Shown here one piece after another: positions 34,962 to 43,614 of a stretch of 64,000 nucleotides of DNA. A program made the position numbers and the translations under genes. The first letter of the stretch is position 1. Each line of letters starts with the position of its first letter. Source of the stretch: Solibacillus sp. FSL H8-0523 (lineage in GTDB: Bacteria; Bacillota; Bacilli; Bacillales_A; Planococcaceae); assembly GCF_038051985.1 (NCBI RefSeq), contig NZ_CP150291.1:3348001-3412000 (forward strand), read 5' to 3'. Below the pieces are notes generated by a model that was given only the letters and a program-made list of their open reading frames with translations, was not told the origin of the DNA and ran no database searches.

Positions 34962-36191
34962 ATGAAAGATAAGGATCAAGTAAGTGTCTGGTGTATTGTA
35001 AGTATCACTTCCATTCCGCTCATCATGACGCTGGGAAATTCCATGCTTATTCCGGTGCTCCCGAAACTGGAAGAGAAGGTCGGGATCACATCATTTCAGT
35101 CGAGCATGATCATTACAAGCTATTCCGTCGCGGCAATTTTCCTTATTCCCGTAGCTGGCTATTTATCAGACCGCTTTGGTAGAAAAATGGTAATACTGCC
35201 GAGTTTAATTTTAGCTTTAATTGGTGGTTTGATTGCCGGGTTTGCTTCTTGGAAAATGGACGACCCGTATACAATGATTATCGTCGGTAGGATTATACAA
35301 GGTATCGGAGCGGCTGGAGCGATGCCCATTGTTTTACCACTTGTCGGTGATCTTTATCAGGATAATGATGAAAAAATCAGTTCTACTTTAGGCATTGTTG
35401 AAACGTCCAACACGTTTGGCAAAGTATTAAGCCCCATTTTAGGTTCGATATTTGCCGCAATCTTATGGTTCTTGCCCTTCTTTTCGATTTCAGCACTTAG
35501 TTTAATTTCAATTGCACTTATCTTTTTCTTTGTTAAAGTTCCTAAAAATAGGGATGAACCTGTGAAATTTAAGAAGTTTTTAAATAACACAAAGGAAGTA
35601 TTCAAGGCGGAAGGAAAATGGTTGTATACCGTATTCCTGAACGGGATTCTTGTGATGCTCATATTATTTGCGATGTTATTTTTCTTATCCGAAAACCTTG
35701 AAAAAGTGCATGATATAAAGGGCATTAAAAAAGGCTTTGTTTTAGCCATCCCATTGTTATTACTTTGTATCGCTTCCTTTATTTCCGGACGAAAAATTAA
35801 AGGCGACCTTGCAACGATGAAAAAAATCATCGTCGTTTCGTTGATTGCCATGTCTGTCAGCATTGCCTTTGTCGGGTTTACAAGCAAAAAATTAATTCTG
35901 TTATTAGTCGTTACAAGTATTGTGGGAACCGCTATTGGTGCACTCTTGCCTGCACTTGATGCCATTATTACAGAAAATATCGAAAAAGAGTTACGGGGAA
36001 CCGTTTCCTCTTTTTATAGCTCGGCCCGATTTATCGGCGTTGCAGCGGGTCCTCCTATTATGTCACTCGTTATGAAAAATTATCTCAATATCAGCTATAT
36101 TACGGCAGGTGTATTGGGAGCAATTCTATTGTTCGTTGTTTTTAAATTCATTAACGTTGATGAAATCGGAAAAGCCAATAAAGCGACATAA
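34962..36191 (+). CDS. MFS transporter (drug:H+ antiporter-1 like)
   Basis: A 409-residue major facilitator with 12 predicted membrane segments. The loop 2-3 signature GYLSDRFGRKMVILPS and the motif-C-like GRIIQGIGAAGAMPIVLPL are typical of DHA1 multidrug exporters. ATG 34962 follows GAGGTG by five bases; the GTG at 34956 is part of that site. It may share a transcript with the upstream LysE gene. A drug or metabolite efflux role is inferred from the family. Confidence 0.88.
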   Translation: MKDKDQVSVWCIVSITSIPLIMTLGNSMLIPVLPKLEEKVGITSFQSSMIITSYSVAAIFLIPVAGYLSDRFGRKMVILPSLILALIGGLIAGFASWKMDDPYTMIIVGRIIQGIGAAGAMPIVLPLVGDLYQDNDEKISSTLGIVETSNTFGKVLSPILGSIFAAILWFLPFFSISALSLISIALIFFFVKVPKNRDEPVKFKKFLNNTKEVFKAEGKWLYTVFLNGILVMLILFAMLFFLSENLEKVHDIKGIKKGFVLAIPLLLLCIASFISGRKIKGDLATMKKIIVVSLIAMSVSIAFVGFTSKKLILLLVVTSIVGTAIGALLPALDAIITENIEKELRGTVSSFYSSARFIGVAAGPPIMSLVMKNYLNISYITAGVLGAILLFVVFKFINVDEIGKANKAT

Positions 36192-36242
36192 AAATAAGGA
36201 TCAATTAGCTACTGAGGCTAATTGGTCCTTTTGTGCGTTGTT

Positions 36243-36515
36243 TTATTCAGATTTTAAGCTAAACAGAATCAGAAAAATCCCACCAAAAAGGCAGAGGATT
36301 CTTGTTAATGAAATTTTCTCAGCTAATCCAAGCAACGCAATACCCGTCGTCGTAATTAAGATAACGGGACCGACTAAGGCCAGCAGTGTATTAATATAAA
36401 AGGCTTTTTCTAAATCATTGAATTTAAACATGAGTGCAGCAGCCGTCAGCTCGATACTTCCTGAAATCAGTCGCAGGGCAACGATTAGAATCAGAGCCTT
36501 TTCAATAACGATCAC
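36243..36515 (-). CDS. YqhV-like DUF2619 membrane protein
   Basis: A 90-residue protein with three membrane segments and the pattern EKALILIVALRLISGSIELTAAALMFKFNDLEKAFYINTLLALVGP, which matches B. subtilis YqhV. In that species yqhV lies beside spoIIIA; here it is isolated between an MFS gene and a hypothetical gene. The start is GTG 36515, aligned with the YqhV N-terminus; AGGGG sits unusually close to it. Function unknown, sporulation link by synteny elsewhere only. Confidence 0.72.
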   Translation of the reverse strand: MIVIEKALILIVALRLISGSIELTAAALMFKFNDLEKAFYINTLLALVGPVILITTTGIALLGLAEKISLTRILCLFGGIFLILFSLKSE

Positions 36516-36741
36516 ATCCCCTACTAGTGTTGCTACCTAACATATGCAACATGTCCATCAATTATTTTCATTCTATAAGCTCCTTTATTCGCCAAATCTT
36601 TTCGCTGCAGTGAAATCCATTTCCCTTCTAATGGATTTCTAATAATTCTCTATGTAATACTCATTTGTGAAAGGTATTCTACAAATACCAGCGATTAATT
36701 CGCTTTCTTTACCACATCACACCATGAAAACTATTCAACAA

Positions 36742-36791
36742 AAAAGAACGAGTGGCTACCGATATCATTCGGAAAGCCTACTCATTCTTTT
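36742..36791 (-). terminator. Terminator of 100-residue hypothetical gene
   Basis: 16-bp imperfect stem (36742-36757 with 36775-36791) flanked by A and T runs, just beyond the stop at 36795. Confidence 0.65.
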
Positions 36792-36794
36792 CAA

Positions 36795-37097
36795 TTATCC
36801 TTCAATATAATTCGCTTCTAATCGACGCGCAATGTCGATTGTTTTCTCTAACACAACCGGATGCGTAATCGCTACATAAAGCTCGCCCTCATAAAAACGA
36901 AACGGCACTTGTACATTTTCTAACTGCCACATAAAAAAGTGACCTTTGATTTTCATATGTACACCGTCCTGGCTAGCACCAAATGAATCATTGTACTGGA
37001 AATCAGCCTGCGTTGCGAAGAAACTTTGGCATTCTTCTAACGTTAATAGTGGATTTCCTTCTCGATCAAGACGTGTAATTTTATAACGTGTGTTCAT
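36795..37097 (-). CDS. Conserved-looking hypothetical protein
   Basis: A 100-residue soluble protein with alternating strands and helices (YKITRLDREGNPLLTLEECQSFF, then MKIKGHFFMWQLENVQVPFRFYEGELYVAITHPVVLEKTIDIARRL). AAAGGAGATTG lies upstream of the ATG and a terminator follows, supporting a real gene. No family recognised. Confidence 0.65.
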   Translation of the reverse strand: MNTRYKITRLDREGNPLLTLEECQSFFATQADFQYNDSFGASQDGVHMKIKGHFFMWQLENVQVPFRFYEGELYVAITHPVVLEKTIDIARRLEANYIEG

Positions 37098-37190
37098 GAA
37101 ACAATCTCCTTTTAAACCATTACTGTTGTTTTATTATAATGGGTGAATGTTGTATAAGCAAAAGGTAGAAAACGAATTAATAGGAAAATC

Positions 37191-37226
37191 CCCGAAAGTT
37201 AGTGTCTAACACACTAACTTTCAGGG
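37191..37226 (-). terminator. Terminator of the 133-residue membrane protein gene
   Basis: 15-bp stem with small bulge (37191-37205 with 37211-37226). Confidence 0.7.
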
Positions 37227-37237
37227 TCTGATATAGC

Positions 37238-37639
37238 TTAAGCATGTTTTTCCTCTAAATATGGCACACGGACCTTCTGATAAACAACTCCGTACACAAC
37301 AGTCATCAATACGACACTCGATACCATCACGATCACACTTGGCACAATGAATGTTTTACTCATGGCAAATAACACATCTGTACGGAACCAGCTTTGGAAC
37401 GGTACACCAACACTTAACAACGCCGCAAAGAAACCGATTTTCACCCCGATATGTTTGCCTTTCATTTTACTGATCATCCCATTAATGAATAGACGCAGCA
37501 TCGCTAACCCAGCCCCTACAAAGAAGAATGTCACTAAATAACCTTTCACTGCTTCATCGAACATAAACGCTTTACTAATCATCGCTATAATAATTGCACC
37601 TGCAATGGCCATCATTACTTTTGCTTTTTTACTCATCAT
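37238..37639 (-). CDS. Small four-helix membrane protein, unknown
   Basis: A 133-residue protein with four hydrophobic segments (about 9-27, 32-52, 67-85, 94-118), basic loops and a charged tail. AAGGAGG precedes the first ATG by six bases. Upstream at 37722-37742 lies an imperfect palindrome, TTCAACACGTTGTTGAA, that may be an operator. No family recognised. Confidence 0.6.
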   Translation of the reverse strand: MMSKKAKVMMAIAGAIIIAMISKAFMFDEAVKGYLVTFFFVGAGLAMLRLFINGMISKMKGKHIGVKIGFFAALLSVGVPFQSWFRTDVLFAMSKTFIVPSVIVMVSSVVLMTVVYGVVYQKVRVPYLEEKHA

Positions 37640-37875
37640 TTGTTTCCTCCTTCAAAATTAAACACCTTGTTGATTTATATTTATAGTTTATAATGAATGC
37701 GTTATTGGAGCAATCGACAATTTTCAACACGTTGTTGAATTTTACTATCAAAAAGGGTTGGCCTAAAAGCGATTACTTTTTTGGACAGTACTCAGTTCTT
37801 GTATTAATTATCCGCTGTAGGCGGTGCTTCTGCGTTGGCGGATAAATTTCACTAGAATTTTTTTACTTAATCAAA

Positions 37876-37927
37876 AAATCCCTCATCCAACAAACATGCG
37901 TAACGCTGTTTGCTAAATGAGGGATTT
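37876..37927 (-). terminator. Terminator of SDR gene
   Basis: 11-bp outer stem (37876-37886 with 37917-37927) 11 bases beyond the stop codon of the SDR gene. Confidence 0.7.
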
Positions 37928-37938
37928 ATTATAAACGA

Positions 37939-38694
37939 TTAATGAAGCATGATCGAGCCACCATCAACCATTAATGTTTGACCTGTAATATATTTTGAAT
38001 CCTCTGATGCTAAAAAGACCGCTACACGACCGATGTCTTCCTCTGGGTCACCGAATTTGCCCATCGGAATACCTGCTAGCACTCCTTGATAATATTCTGG
38101 TTGTGCCTTAGCCCAAGCTTGTACACCTTCAGAGTTGGCGATTGGTGAAATCAGATTTGCTGTAATACCATCAGCACCAAATTCGTTGGCAACAACACGC
38201 GTAATACCGCGAATTGCTTCTTTCGCTGCTGCATAAGCTGCCTGCGTTTTATGACCTTTTAACCCAGCTCCTGAAGCAAAGTTAATAATATTGCCACGCG
38301 TTTTCTGTAAATGAGGAATCGCTGCCTGCATTAAATACCAAGTAGGGTAAAAGCCCGTATCCATCGACAACGCTAAATGTTCTGGCGTTGTTTCAAGGAA
38401 TGGCACTTGCTTAGAGGCATGTGCATTGTTCACTAACACATCTAAACGTCCATATTTCTCTACGACTTGCTCCACTAAATTTTTCAGTTGATCATGCTTT
38501 GTTAAATCAAATTGAATAAAGCTAGACTCGGGTGAATATTGCTGCAAGTCCGCTACCGTTTTTGCCCCTGCCTCAGGATTCACATCGACTGCTACAACGA
38601 TTGCGCCTTCCTTTGCCATTGCACGTCCAATACCAGCGCCAATACCACCAGCACCACCTGTAATGATCACTACTTTGTCTTTTAATTTCAACAC
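37939..38694 (-). CDS. SDR family oxidoreductase
   Basis: A 251-residue short-chain dehydrogenase: cofactor motif TGGAGGIGAGIG, acidic residue after strand 2 (VDVN, so NAD is likely preferred), catalytic Ser in NFASGAG, YAAAK catalytic motif, and VDGG near the end. The usual NNAG reads NNAH here. Full length, monocistronic, own terminator. Substrate unknown. Confidence 0.88.
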   Translation of the reverse strand: MLKLKDKVVIITGGAGGIGAGIGRAMAKEGAIVVAVDVNPEAGAKTVADLQQYSPESSFIQFDLTKHDQLKNLVEQVVEKYGRLDVLVNNAHASKQVPFLETTPEHLALSMDTGFYPTWYLMQAAIPHLQKTRGNIINFASGAGLKGHKTQAAYAAAKEAIRGITRVVANEFGADGITANLISPIANSEGVQAWAKAQPEYYQGVLAGIPMGKFGDPEEDIGRVAVFLASEDSKYITGQTLMVDGGSIMLH

Positions 38695-39035
38695 AATTTC
38701 TCCTTTTCAGAAAAACTTCAGATTCTCTATAGCTTTTCCCTGTTTGGTTAATCGCTTAAGCTTTTAACAATTTAAATATATAGCGGAAAATTTTTATGCG
38801 CAATGTTTTGCTCCTTCAATTATGTTGCCTCGTATGCACTTCCCCTTCTAAGATATTTTCACTATAACCTATGAATTTTATACATACTTTAGATACAATT
38901 TAGTGTTATTTCACAATTCGAAATGAAATGTTTTCAACTGAAATAATAGCTTCTAGCATTCTCATAAATTATGTAGTGATTTATTCTTGGACGTCTCCAT
39001 GTGATGCACTTTTAAAAAATCAATGCATACAATAA
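38695..39035. other. Intergenic control region without genes
   Basis: About 340 bases between the leftward SDR gene and the ars operators. AT-rich; a small GCTTAAGC palindrome at about 38753-38760. No ORF, RNA motif or terminator recognised. Confidence 0.5.
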
Positions 39036-39089
39036 ATAAGCATTTACTTATATTTAATCGCGTGATAAATTATATAAGTAAATACTTAT
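39036..39089 (+). promoter_or_regulatory. Two ArsR operators
   Basis: Two 16-bp sites of the form ATAAG-N6-CTTAT: 39036-39051 (one inner imperfection) and 39074-39089 (ATAAGTA-AA-TACTTAT, perfect 7-bp arms), spaced 38 bp centre to centre. They lie just before arsR and fit autorepression by an ArsR/SmtB dimer. Confidence 0.7.
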
Positions 39090-39111
39090 GAATGAAGCAG
39101 GAGGTTACATA

Positions 39112-39414
39112 TTGGATTTATTAGAAAAACAATTAAAGGCACTCGCTGATAAAAATCGGCTTACATTGCTAGCTTGCATGAAAAACGGCGAGGTATGTGT
39201 ATGTGATTTTGTCGAGGTTCTTGGCATTTCGCAGCCTGCAGTTAGTCAGCAGTTAAAAAAATTGAAAGAGGCAGACATTATTACAGAACGAAAAGATGGC
39301 ACATGGAAATATTATCGACTAGCTAAAGAGCTGTCACCTGTTGTTCATGCAGTGATTGCAGAGATTCAAGCAAATGATACATGTCGCTGTGAGGGTACAA
39401 CATGTTCATCTTAG
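39112..39414 (+). CDS. arsR: Arsenite-responsive repressor ArsR
   Basis: A 100-residue ArsR/SmtB winged-helix repressor: [23 protein letters not shown] with the As(III) ligand pair C29 and C31, recognition helix [19 protein letters not shown] and wing [11 protein letters not shown]. Extra cysteines at the C-terminus (CRCEGTTC) may add a ligand. TTG 39112 is chosen because CAGGAGGT is seven bases upstream. It overlaps arsB by 13 bases, and two palindromes upstream should be its operators. Releases DNA on binding arsenite or antimonite. Confidence 0.92.
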   Translation: MDLLEKQLKALADKNRLTLLACMKNGEVCVCDFVEVLGISQPAVSQQLKKLKEADIITERKDGTWKYYRLAKELSPVVHAVIAEIQANDTCRCEGTTCSS

Positions 39415-40691
39415 CGAGCGCTCTCTTTATCATTACATTACTCTTCGTTATCTGGCAGCCAAAGGGATTAAATATTGGCTGGTCTGCGATGGCTGGGGCT
39501 ACCATCGCATTGTTAGTGGGGATTGTTGATTTTCAGGATGTCGGGACCGTTATCGACATTACGTGGAATGCTACCCTGTCGTTTATTGCGATTATTTTAA
39601 TTTCGCTTATTTTAGACGAAATCGGTCTTTTTGAATGGGCTGCACTCCATATGGCACGCGTGGCAAAAGGTAGCGGGATTAAAATGTTTGTGTACGTGAG
39701 TTTACTAGGTGCAATCGTTGCAGCATTATTTGCAAACGACGGCGCGGCTCTGATTTTAACGCCGATTGTCCTTGCGATGGTGCGTCATTTGCAGTTTAGC
39801 GAAAAAATGATTTTTCCGTTTATTATGGCAAGTGGTTTTATTGCTGATACGACGAGCTTACCGTTTGTCGTCAGTAACTTAGTAAATATCGTGTCCGCAG
39901 ACTTCTTTAATATCGGGTTTGTGGAATATGCCTCGCGTATGCTACTACCGAACTTGTTTTCGCTTGTTGCAACAATTGTCGTACTACTCATCTACTTTAA
40001 CAAATCGATTCCACGTCAATACGACGAAAAGATGCTAAAACAACCGCATCTTGCGATTAAAGATATGAAACTATTTAAGCTATCTTGGGTTGTGTTAGCC
40101 ATTTTAGTAGCTGGCTATTTCTCAAGTGAATTCATTGGCGTACCGGTATCACTTGTGGCAGGACTTGTTGCGATTTTCTTTTTAGCATTGGCAAAGAGAA
40201 GCGCCGTTGTTGATACAACAGCTGTTGTAAAAGGTGCACCTTGGAACATCGTGTTCTTCTCGATCGGGATGTATGTCGTTGTCTACGGACTAGGCAATGC
40301 CGGATTAACACCGGCCTTAGCAAGCGTCATTGAATGGACAGCACAGCAAGGCTTGTTTGTGACAACAGTCGGGATGGGCTTTATCGCTGCATTTTTATCT
40401 TCTGTTATGAACAATATGCCGACTGTCATGGTCAATGCCCTAGCAATTGCCGAAACCTCGACTGACGGCACATTACGTGAGGCTCTGATTTACTCCAATG
40501 TCATCGGCTCTGATTTAGGGCCAAAAATTACACCGATTGGTTCACTCGCGACACTCGTTTGGCTCTACGTACTGGCAGGAAAAGGTGTCAAAATTTCTTG
40601 GGGCACGTACTTTAAAACAGGAATTGTATTAACGATACCGATTTTACTATTTACATTAGTTGGACTATATATCACATTATTAATTTTTTAG
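39402..40691 (+). CDS. arsB: Arsenite efflux protein ArsB
   Basis: A 429-residue membrane transporter with about 12 segments of the ArsB family: [43 protein letters not shown] and [17 protein letters not shown], then [22 protein letters not shown], all typical. It expels As(III)/Sb(III). Its start lies inside the end of arsR, with GAGGG seven bases before ATG, so the two genes are translationally coupled. Confidence 0.94.
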   Translation: MFILASALFIITLLFVIWQPKGLNIGWSAMAGATIALLVGIVDFQDVGTVIDITWNATLSFIAIILISLILDEIGLFEWAALHMARVAKGSGIKMFVYVSLLGAIVAALFANDGAALILTPIVLAMVRHLQFSEKMIFPFIMASGFIADTTSLPFVVSNLVNIVSADFFNIGFVEYASRMLLPNLFSLVATIVVLLIYFNKSIPRQYDEKMLKQPHLAIKDMKLFKLSWVVLAILVAGYFSSEFIGVPVSLVAGLVAIFFLALAKRSAVVDTTAVVKGAPWNIVFFSIGMYVVVYGLGNAGLTPALASVIEWTAQQGLFVTTVGMGFIAAFLSSVMNNMPTVMVNALAIAETSTDGTLREALIYSNVIGSDLGPKITPIGSLATLVWLYVLAGKGVKISWGTYFKTGIVLTIPILLFTLVGLYITLLIF

Positions 40692-40703
40692 GAGACACTC
40701 ATT

Positions 40704-41153
40704 ATGACAACAAATACACTGTATTTCTTATGCACAGGCAATTCCTGCCGCTCCCAAATGGCTGAAGGCTTTGCGAAAAAACATTTACCATACTGGAACA
40801 TTCGAAGTGCAGGCATCGAAGCGCACGGTTTGAATCCGAATGCGGTAAAAGCTATGGCTGAGGTAGGCATCGATATTACGTCACAAACTTCAGATATGAT
40901 TGACGCAAGCATTTTAAACAATGCGACACTTGTCGTTACACTATGTGGCGATGCAGCGGATAAATGTCCGATGACACCAAGCGCTGTTCACCGTGAGCAT
41001 TGGGGCTTTGAAGATCCGGCAAAGGCAACGGGAACAGAAGCTGAAAAGTGGCTGGTTTTCCAGACGGTGCGCGATGCGATTGAAGCACGCATTATCGAAT
41101 TTGCACAACAGCAATCAAGCACTTCGATGAACGAAAAAGGAAATGAGGAATAA
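40704..41153 (+). CDS. arsC: Arsenate reductase ArsC (thioredoxin-coupled)
   Basis: A 149-residue low-molecular-weight phosphatase-like arsenate reductase. Catalytic C10 in [14 protein letters not shown], and the shuttle cysteines C81 and C88 in [10 protein letters not shown], plus the [12 protein letters not shown] loop. It reduces As(V) to As(III) for export by ArsB, then is recycled by thioredoxin. Twelve bases behind arsB with AGGAGA before ATG. About ten residues longer at the C-terminus than usual. Confidence 0.95.
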   Translation: MTTNTLYFLCTGNSCRSQMAEGFAKKHLPYWNIRSAGIEAHGLNPNAVKAMAEVGIDITSQTSDMIDASILNNATLVVTLCGDAADKCPMTPSAVHREHWGFEDPAKATGTEAEKWLVFQTVRDAIEARIIEFAQQQSSTSMNEKGNEE

Positions 41154-41156
41154 CTA

Positions 41157-42455
41157 ATGGAATTACCAATTTTAACGAACACAACTTGCTGCGCGCCAAG
41201 TACTGGTTGCTGTGAGCCGAGCTATCCTGTTGCGATACTTGGCGCTGGCCCAATCGGTCTTGCAGCTGCTGCTCATTTAAAAGCGTACAATATTCCCTTC
41301 ATTATTTTAGAAAAAGGTGAAGCTGCGGCAAACGTGGCCACATGGGCACATGTTCAGCTATTTTCTCCGTGGGAATATAATGTAGATTCTGCCGCACAAA
41401 AGCTGTTAGAAAACACAGACTGGCAGATGCCGAACAAGGACGACATCCCAACTGGGCAAGCGTTACGCGAACAATACTTACTCCCTTTAAGCAAGTTATT
41501 TCAAGAGCAGCTACGAACAGGTGAAGAAGTGATTGCCATCACCAAGCTGAACACCGATAAAATGAAATCAACAAACCGTGCAAACCAGCCCTTCTTAATT
41601 TTCACAAAAAATGGGCAGTCCGCTAAAACATATAAAGCACGCGCTATCATTGATGCAACCGGTACATGGGGACACCCAAACCCAGCTGCAAGTCACGGTG
41701 TCTTATTACCTGGCGAACAAGCGGCACATGCAAACATCGATTATATGATTCCTAATATCGCAGCGGAAAAAGCACGCTTTGCCAATAAACGCGTGGCTGT
41801 TGTTGGTGGCGGACACTCGGCCATTAACTCATTGCTGCAATTAGTATCCTTAAAGGAAGCCTCTCCCCAAACTGAAATCACATGGATTTTACGCAAAAAC
41901 CGTGTGGAGGATGCTTTAGGTGGTGGCACGAGCGATGAACTAGCTGCACGTGGCGAACTTGGTTTAAAGATGAAAACGATCATTTCAGAAAACATGATTC
42001 ATGTCGAAACACCCTTTTCAATCCAGTCAATTTTAGAAAAGGAACACGGAATCATCTTAAAAGGCGCTGACAAAAAAATCGGTCCTTTCGATGAATTAAT
42101 CGTCAATACAGGCAGCCGACCAGACTTTTCGTTCCATCAAGAACTACGCTATGAGGTCGATCCATTAACGGAGGCCGTGCCAGCAATTGCCTCACTCATA
42201 GATCCCAACCTGCATAGCTGTGGAACGGTCCCTGCACATGGCGAGAAAGAATTACGCCAGCGCGAACAAGACTTTTATATCGTTGGTGCAAAATCTTACG
42301 GCCGTGCCCCAACATTTTTAATGGCAACAGGCTATGAACAAGTGCGTTCAATTGCCGCTTACCTTGCCGGCGATAAAGAAGCCGCACTTGATGTCAAACT
42401 CGCTCTTCCTGAAACTGGTGTGTGTCATACTGGGATTGATGGGTGCTGTCAGTAA
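41157..42455 (+). CDS. Ars-operon FAD/NAD(P)-binding flavoprotein (ArsO-like)
   Basis: A 432-residue flavoprotein with two Rossmann motifs: GAGPIGLAAAAHL at about residue 30 (FAD) and VAVVGGGHSAINSLL at about 218 (NADPH), in the layout of flavin monooxygenases. Cys pairs flank it: TTCCAPSTGCCEPS at the N-terminus and VCHTGIDGCCQ at the C-terminus, which could bind arsenite or relay electrons. It is 3 bases after arsC in the arsRBC operon, where such proteins are known as ArsO-like; their exact reaction is unsettled. Ends before a strong terminator. Confidence 0.85.
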   Translation: MELPILTNTTCCAPSTGCCEPSYPVAILGAGPIGLAAAAHLKAYNIPFIILEKGEAAANVATWAHVQLFSPWEYNVDSAAQKLLENTDWQMPNKDDIPTGQALREQYLLPLSKLFQEQLRTGEEVIAITKLNTDKMKSTNRANQPFLIFTKNGQSAKTYKARAIIDATGTWGHPNPAASHGVLLPGEQAAHANIDYMIPNIAAEKARFANKRVAVVGGGHSAINSLLQLVSLKEASPQTEITWILRKNRVEDALGGGTSDELAARGELGLKMKTIISENMIHVETPFSIQSILEKEHGIILKGADKKIGPFDELIVNTGSRPDFSFHQELRYEVDPLTEAVPAIASLIDPNLHSCGTVPAHGEKELRQREQDFYIVGAKSYGRAPTFLMATGYEQVRSIAAYLAGDKEAALDVKLALPETGVCHTGIDGCCQ

Positions 42456-42470
42456 ATTATTATGTTCATA

Positions 42471-42519
42471 AAAACAGTAGTGCGAAAAGCTTTTATGCTT
42501 TTGCACTGCTGTTTTATTT
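42471..42519. terminator. Terminator of ars operon
   Basis: Long imperfect stem (42471-42490 with 42497-42515) with T-rich tail, between the ars operon and a convergent GNAT gene. Confidence 0.85.
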
Positions 42520-42527
42520 TAGTTGTC

Positions 42528-43007
42528 TTATTTAGCCCAACTACTCAAATCAATCCCAAGCCTCACCATATCCCGACAATGAATGCCGTTTTCGAAAATA
42601 GGTTCGTCGTAATTGATGACAAAAAAGTCATGAACAATTTCCTTCATACGAAACCCACACTTCTGATAAAGCGCGAGCTGCTGAATACTGGAGTTCCCTG
42701 TCCCAAGCTCAATCGATTGCATCCCGCTATTTTTGGCAGCTTCAATCGCATGTTGCACTAACGCTTTTCCTAGTCCTTTTCCTTGATGCGACTCTGCTAC
42801 AGCAATGTTCATGAGCTCTACTTTTGAAGGGCCGATTTCTTTTAGCAAGTACACACCAATAATGACTTCATTTTCAAGCGCAACATAGACGTCGCTCTTA
42901 TTGAGATACTTCAAAATATTTTTTTCGGATGGATCAGCTAATAACAGGAGCGGCATTGGTGCAGATTCGTTGTTTTCAAGTTTTGTTATTGTTAGGTTTC
43001 TTTGCAT
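42528..43007 (-). CDS. GNAT family N-acetyltransferase
   Basis: A 159-residue acetyltransferase: YVALENEVIIGVYLLKEI, then VELMNIAVAESHQGKGLGKALVQHAIEAAK with the acetyl-CoA loop QGKGLGKA, and LALYQKCGFRM near the end. ATG 43007 has GAGGTG six bases upstream. A frameshifted paralogue lies about 4 kb away at 46521-47062. Substrate unknown. Confidence 0.88.
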   Translation of the reverse strand: MQRNLTITKLENNESAPMPLLLLADPSEKNILKYLNKSDVYVALENEVIIGVYLLKEIGPSKVELMNIAVAESHQGKGLGKALVQHAIEAAKNSGMQSIELGTGNSSIQQLALYQKCGFRMKEIVHDFFVINYDEPIFENGIHCRDMVRLGIDLSSWAK

Positions 43008-43032
43008 GTCATCACCTCGTCTAGAAATTAAT

Positions 43033-43086
43033 ATACCGGGTGCAGATACAATTTTAATTGCTCTTGCACCCGGTATTTTCTTCATT
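43033..43086 (+). terminator. Strong hairpin between GNAT gene and regulator fragment
   Basis: Perfect 12-bp stem ATACCGGGTGCA/TGCACCCGGTAT (43033-43044 with 43075-43086), T-rich on the right. The half-motif ACCGGGTGCA recurs near 47674. It would stop the leftward CdaR-type fragment transcript poorly; role uncertain. Confidence 0.5.
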
Positions 43087-43139
43087 TCAGCATAACTATA
43101 TATGTAGTATTTTCTCTAAAAGAGCTTCTATCCCCCAGG

Positions 43140-43510
43140 TTATTTCTGATTTTTCAAAATTAACGCCACCTTCAATGTAAAGGCATCCTCAAAGTTTACC
43201 GGATTATAACCAGTTAGCTCCGTAATTTGATTGAGACGATATTTTAATGTGTGGCGATGAATTTGCATCGCATTTGCACAAGAATTGAGCTGCAAATTGC
43301 AATCAAAAAAGACCTCGAGCGTATGTAACAGCTTATCCGATAATTGCGCAAGCTTAGCAACAAATTTTTCAACTGCGAGCGTAGACTTATTTTTAAAAAC
43401 CGTATGAATTTCAATATCTTGAAAATACGTGATTCGTTTCGACGTACTATAGGCCAATGCGGTTTTTGTACTAGCGTACGCAAAAGGTAGCGCTCTTTTT
43501 CTACGATTTC
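43140..43510 (-). pseudogene. C-terminal fragment of a CdaR/PucR-type regulator
   Basis: The open frame gives ALPFAYASTKTALAYSTSKR, then ITYFQDIEIHTVF and the C-terminal helix-turn-helix SCANAMQIHRHTLKYRLNQITELTGYNP, matching the end of CdaR/PucR family activators (full length about 360 or more residues). No start or N-terminal sensory domain remains; the frame breaks near 43510 just before the next gene's promoter. Therefore a 5'-truncated pseudogene. Confidence 0.7.
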
Positions 43511-43614
43511 TATTTTACCTGTTTAGAATTTAAACGAAATTAAAAATCGAATTCCCCCCGTTTTTTAGTTACAATGGAAATACATGGTTAAAACGATTAA
43601 AAAAGGAGTTTCTT

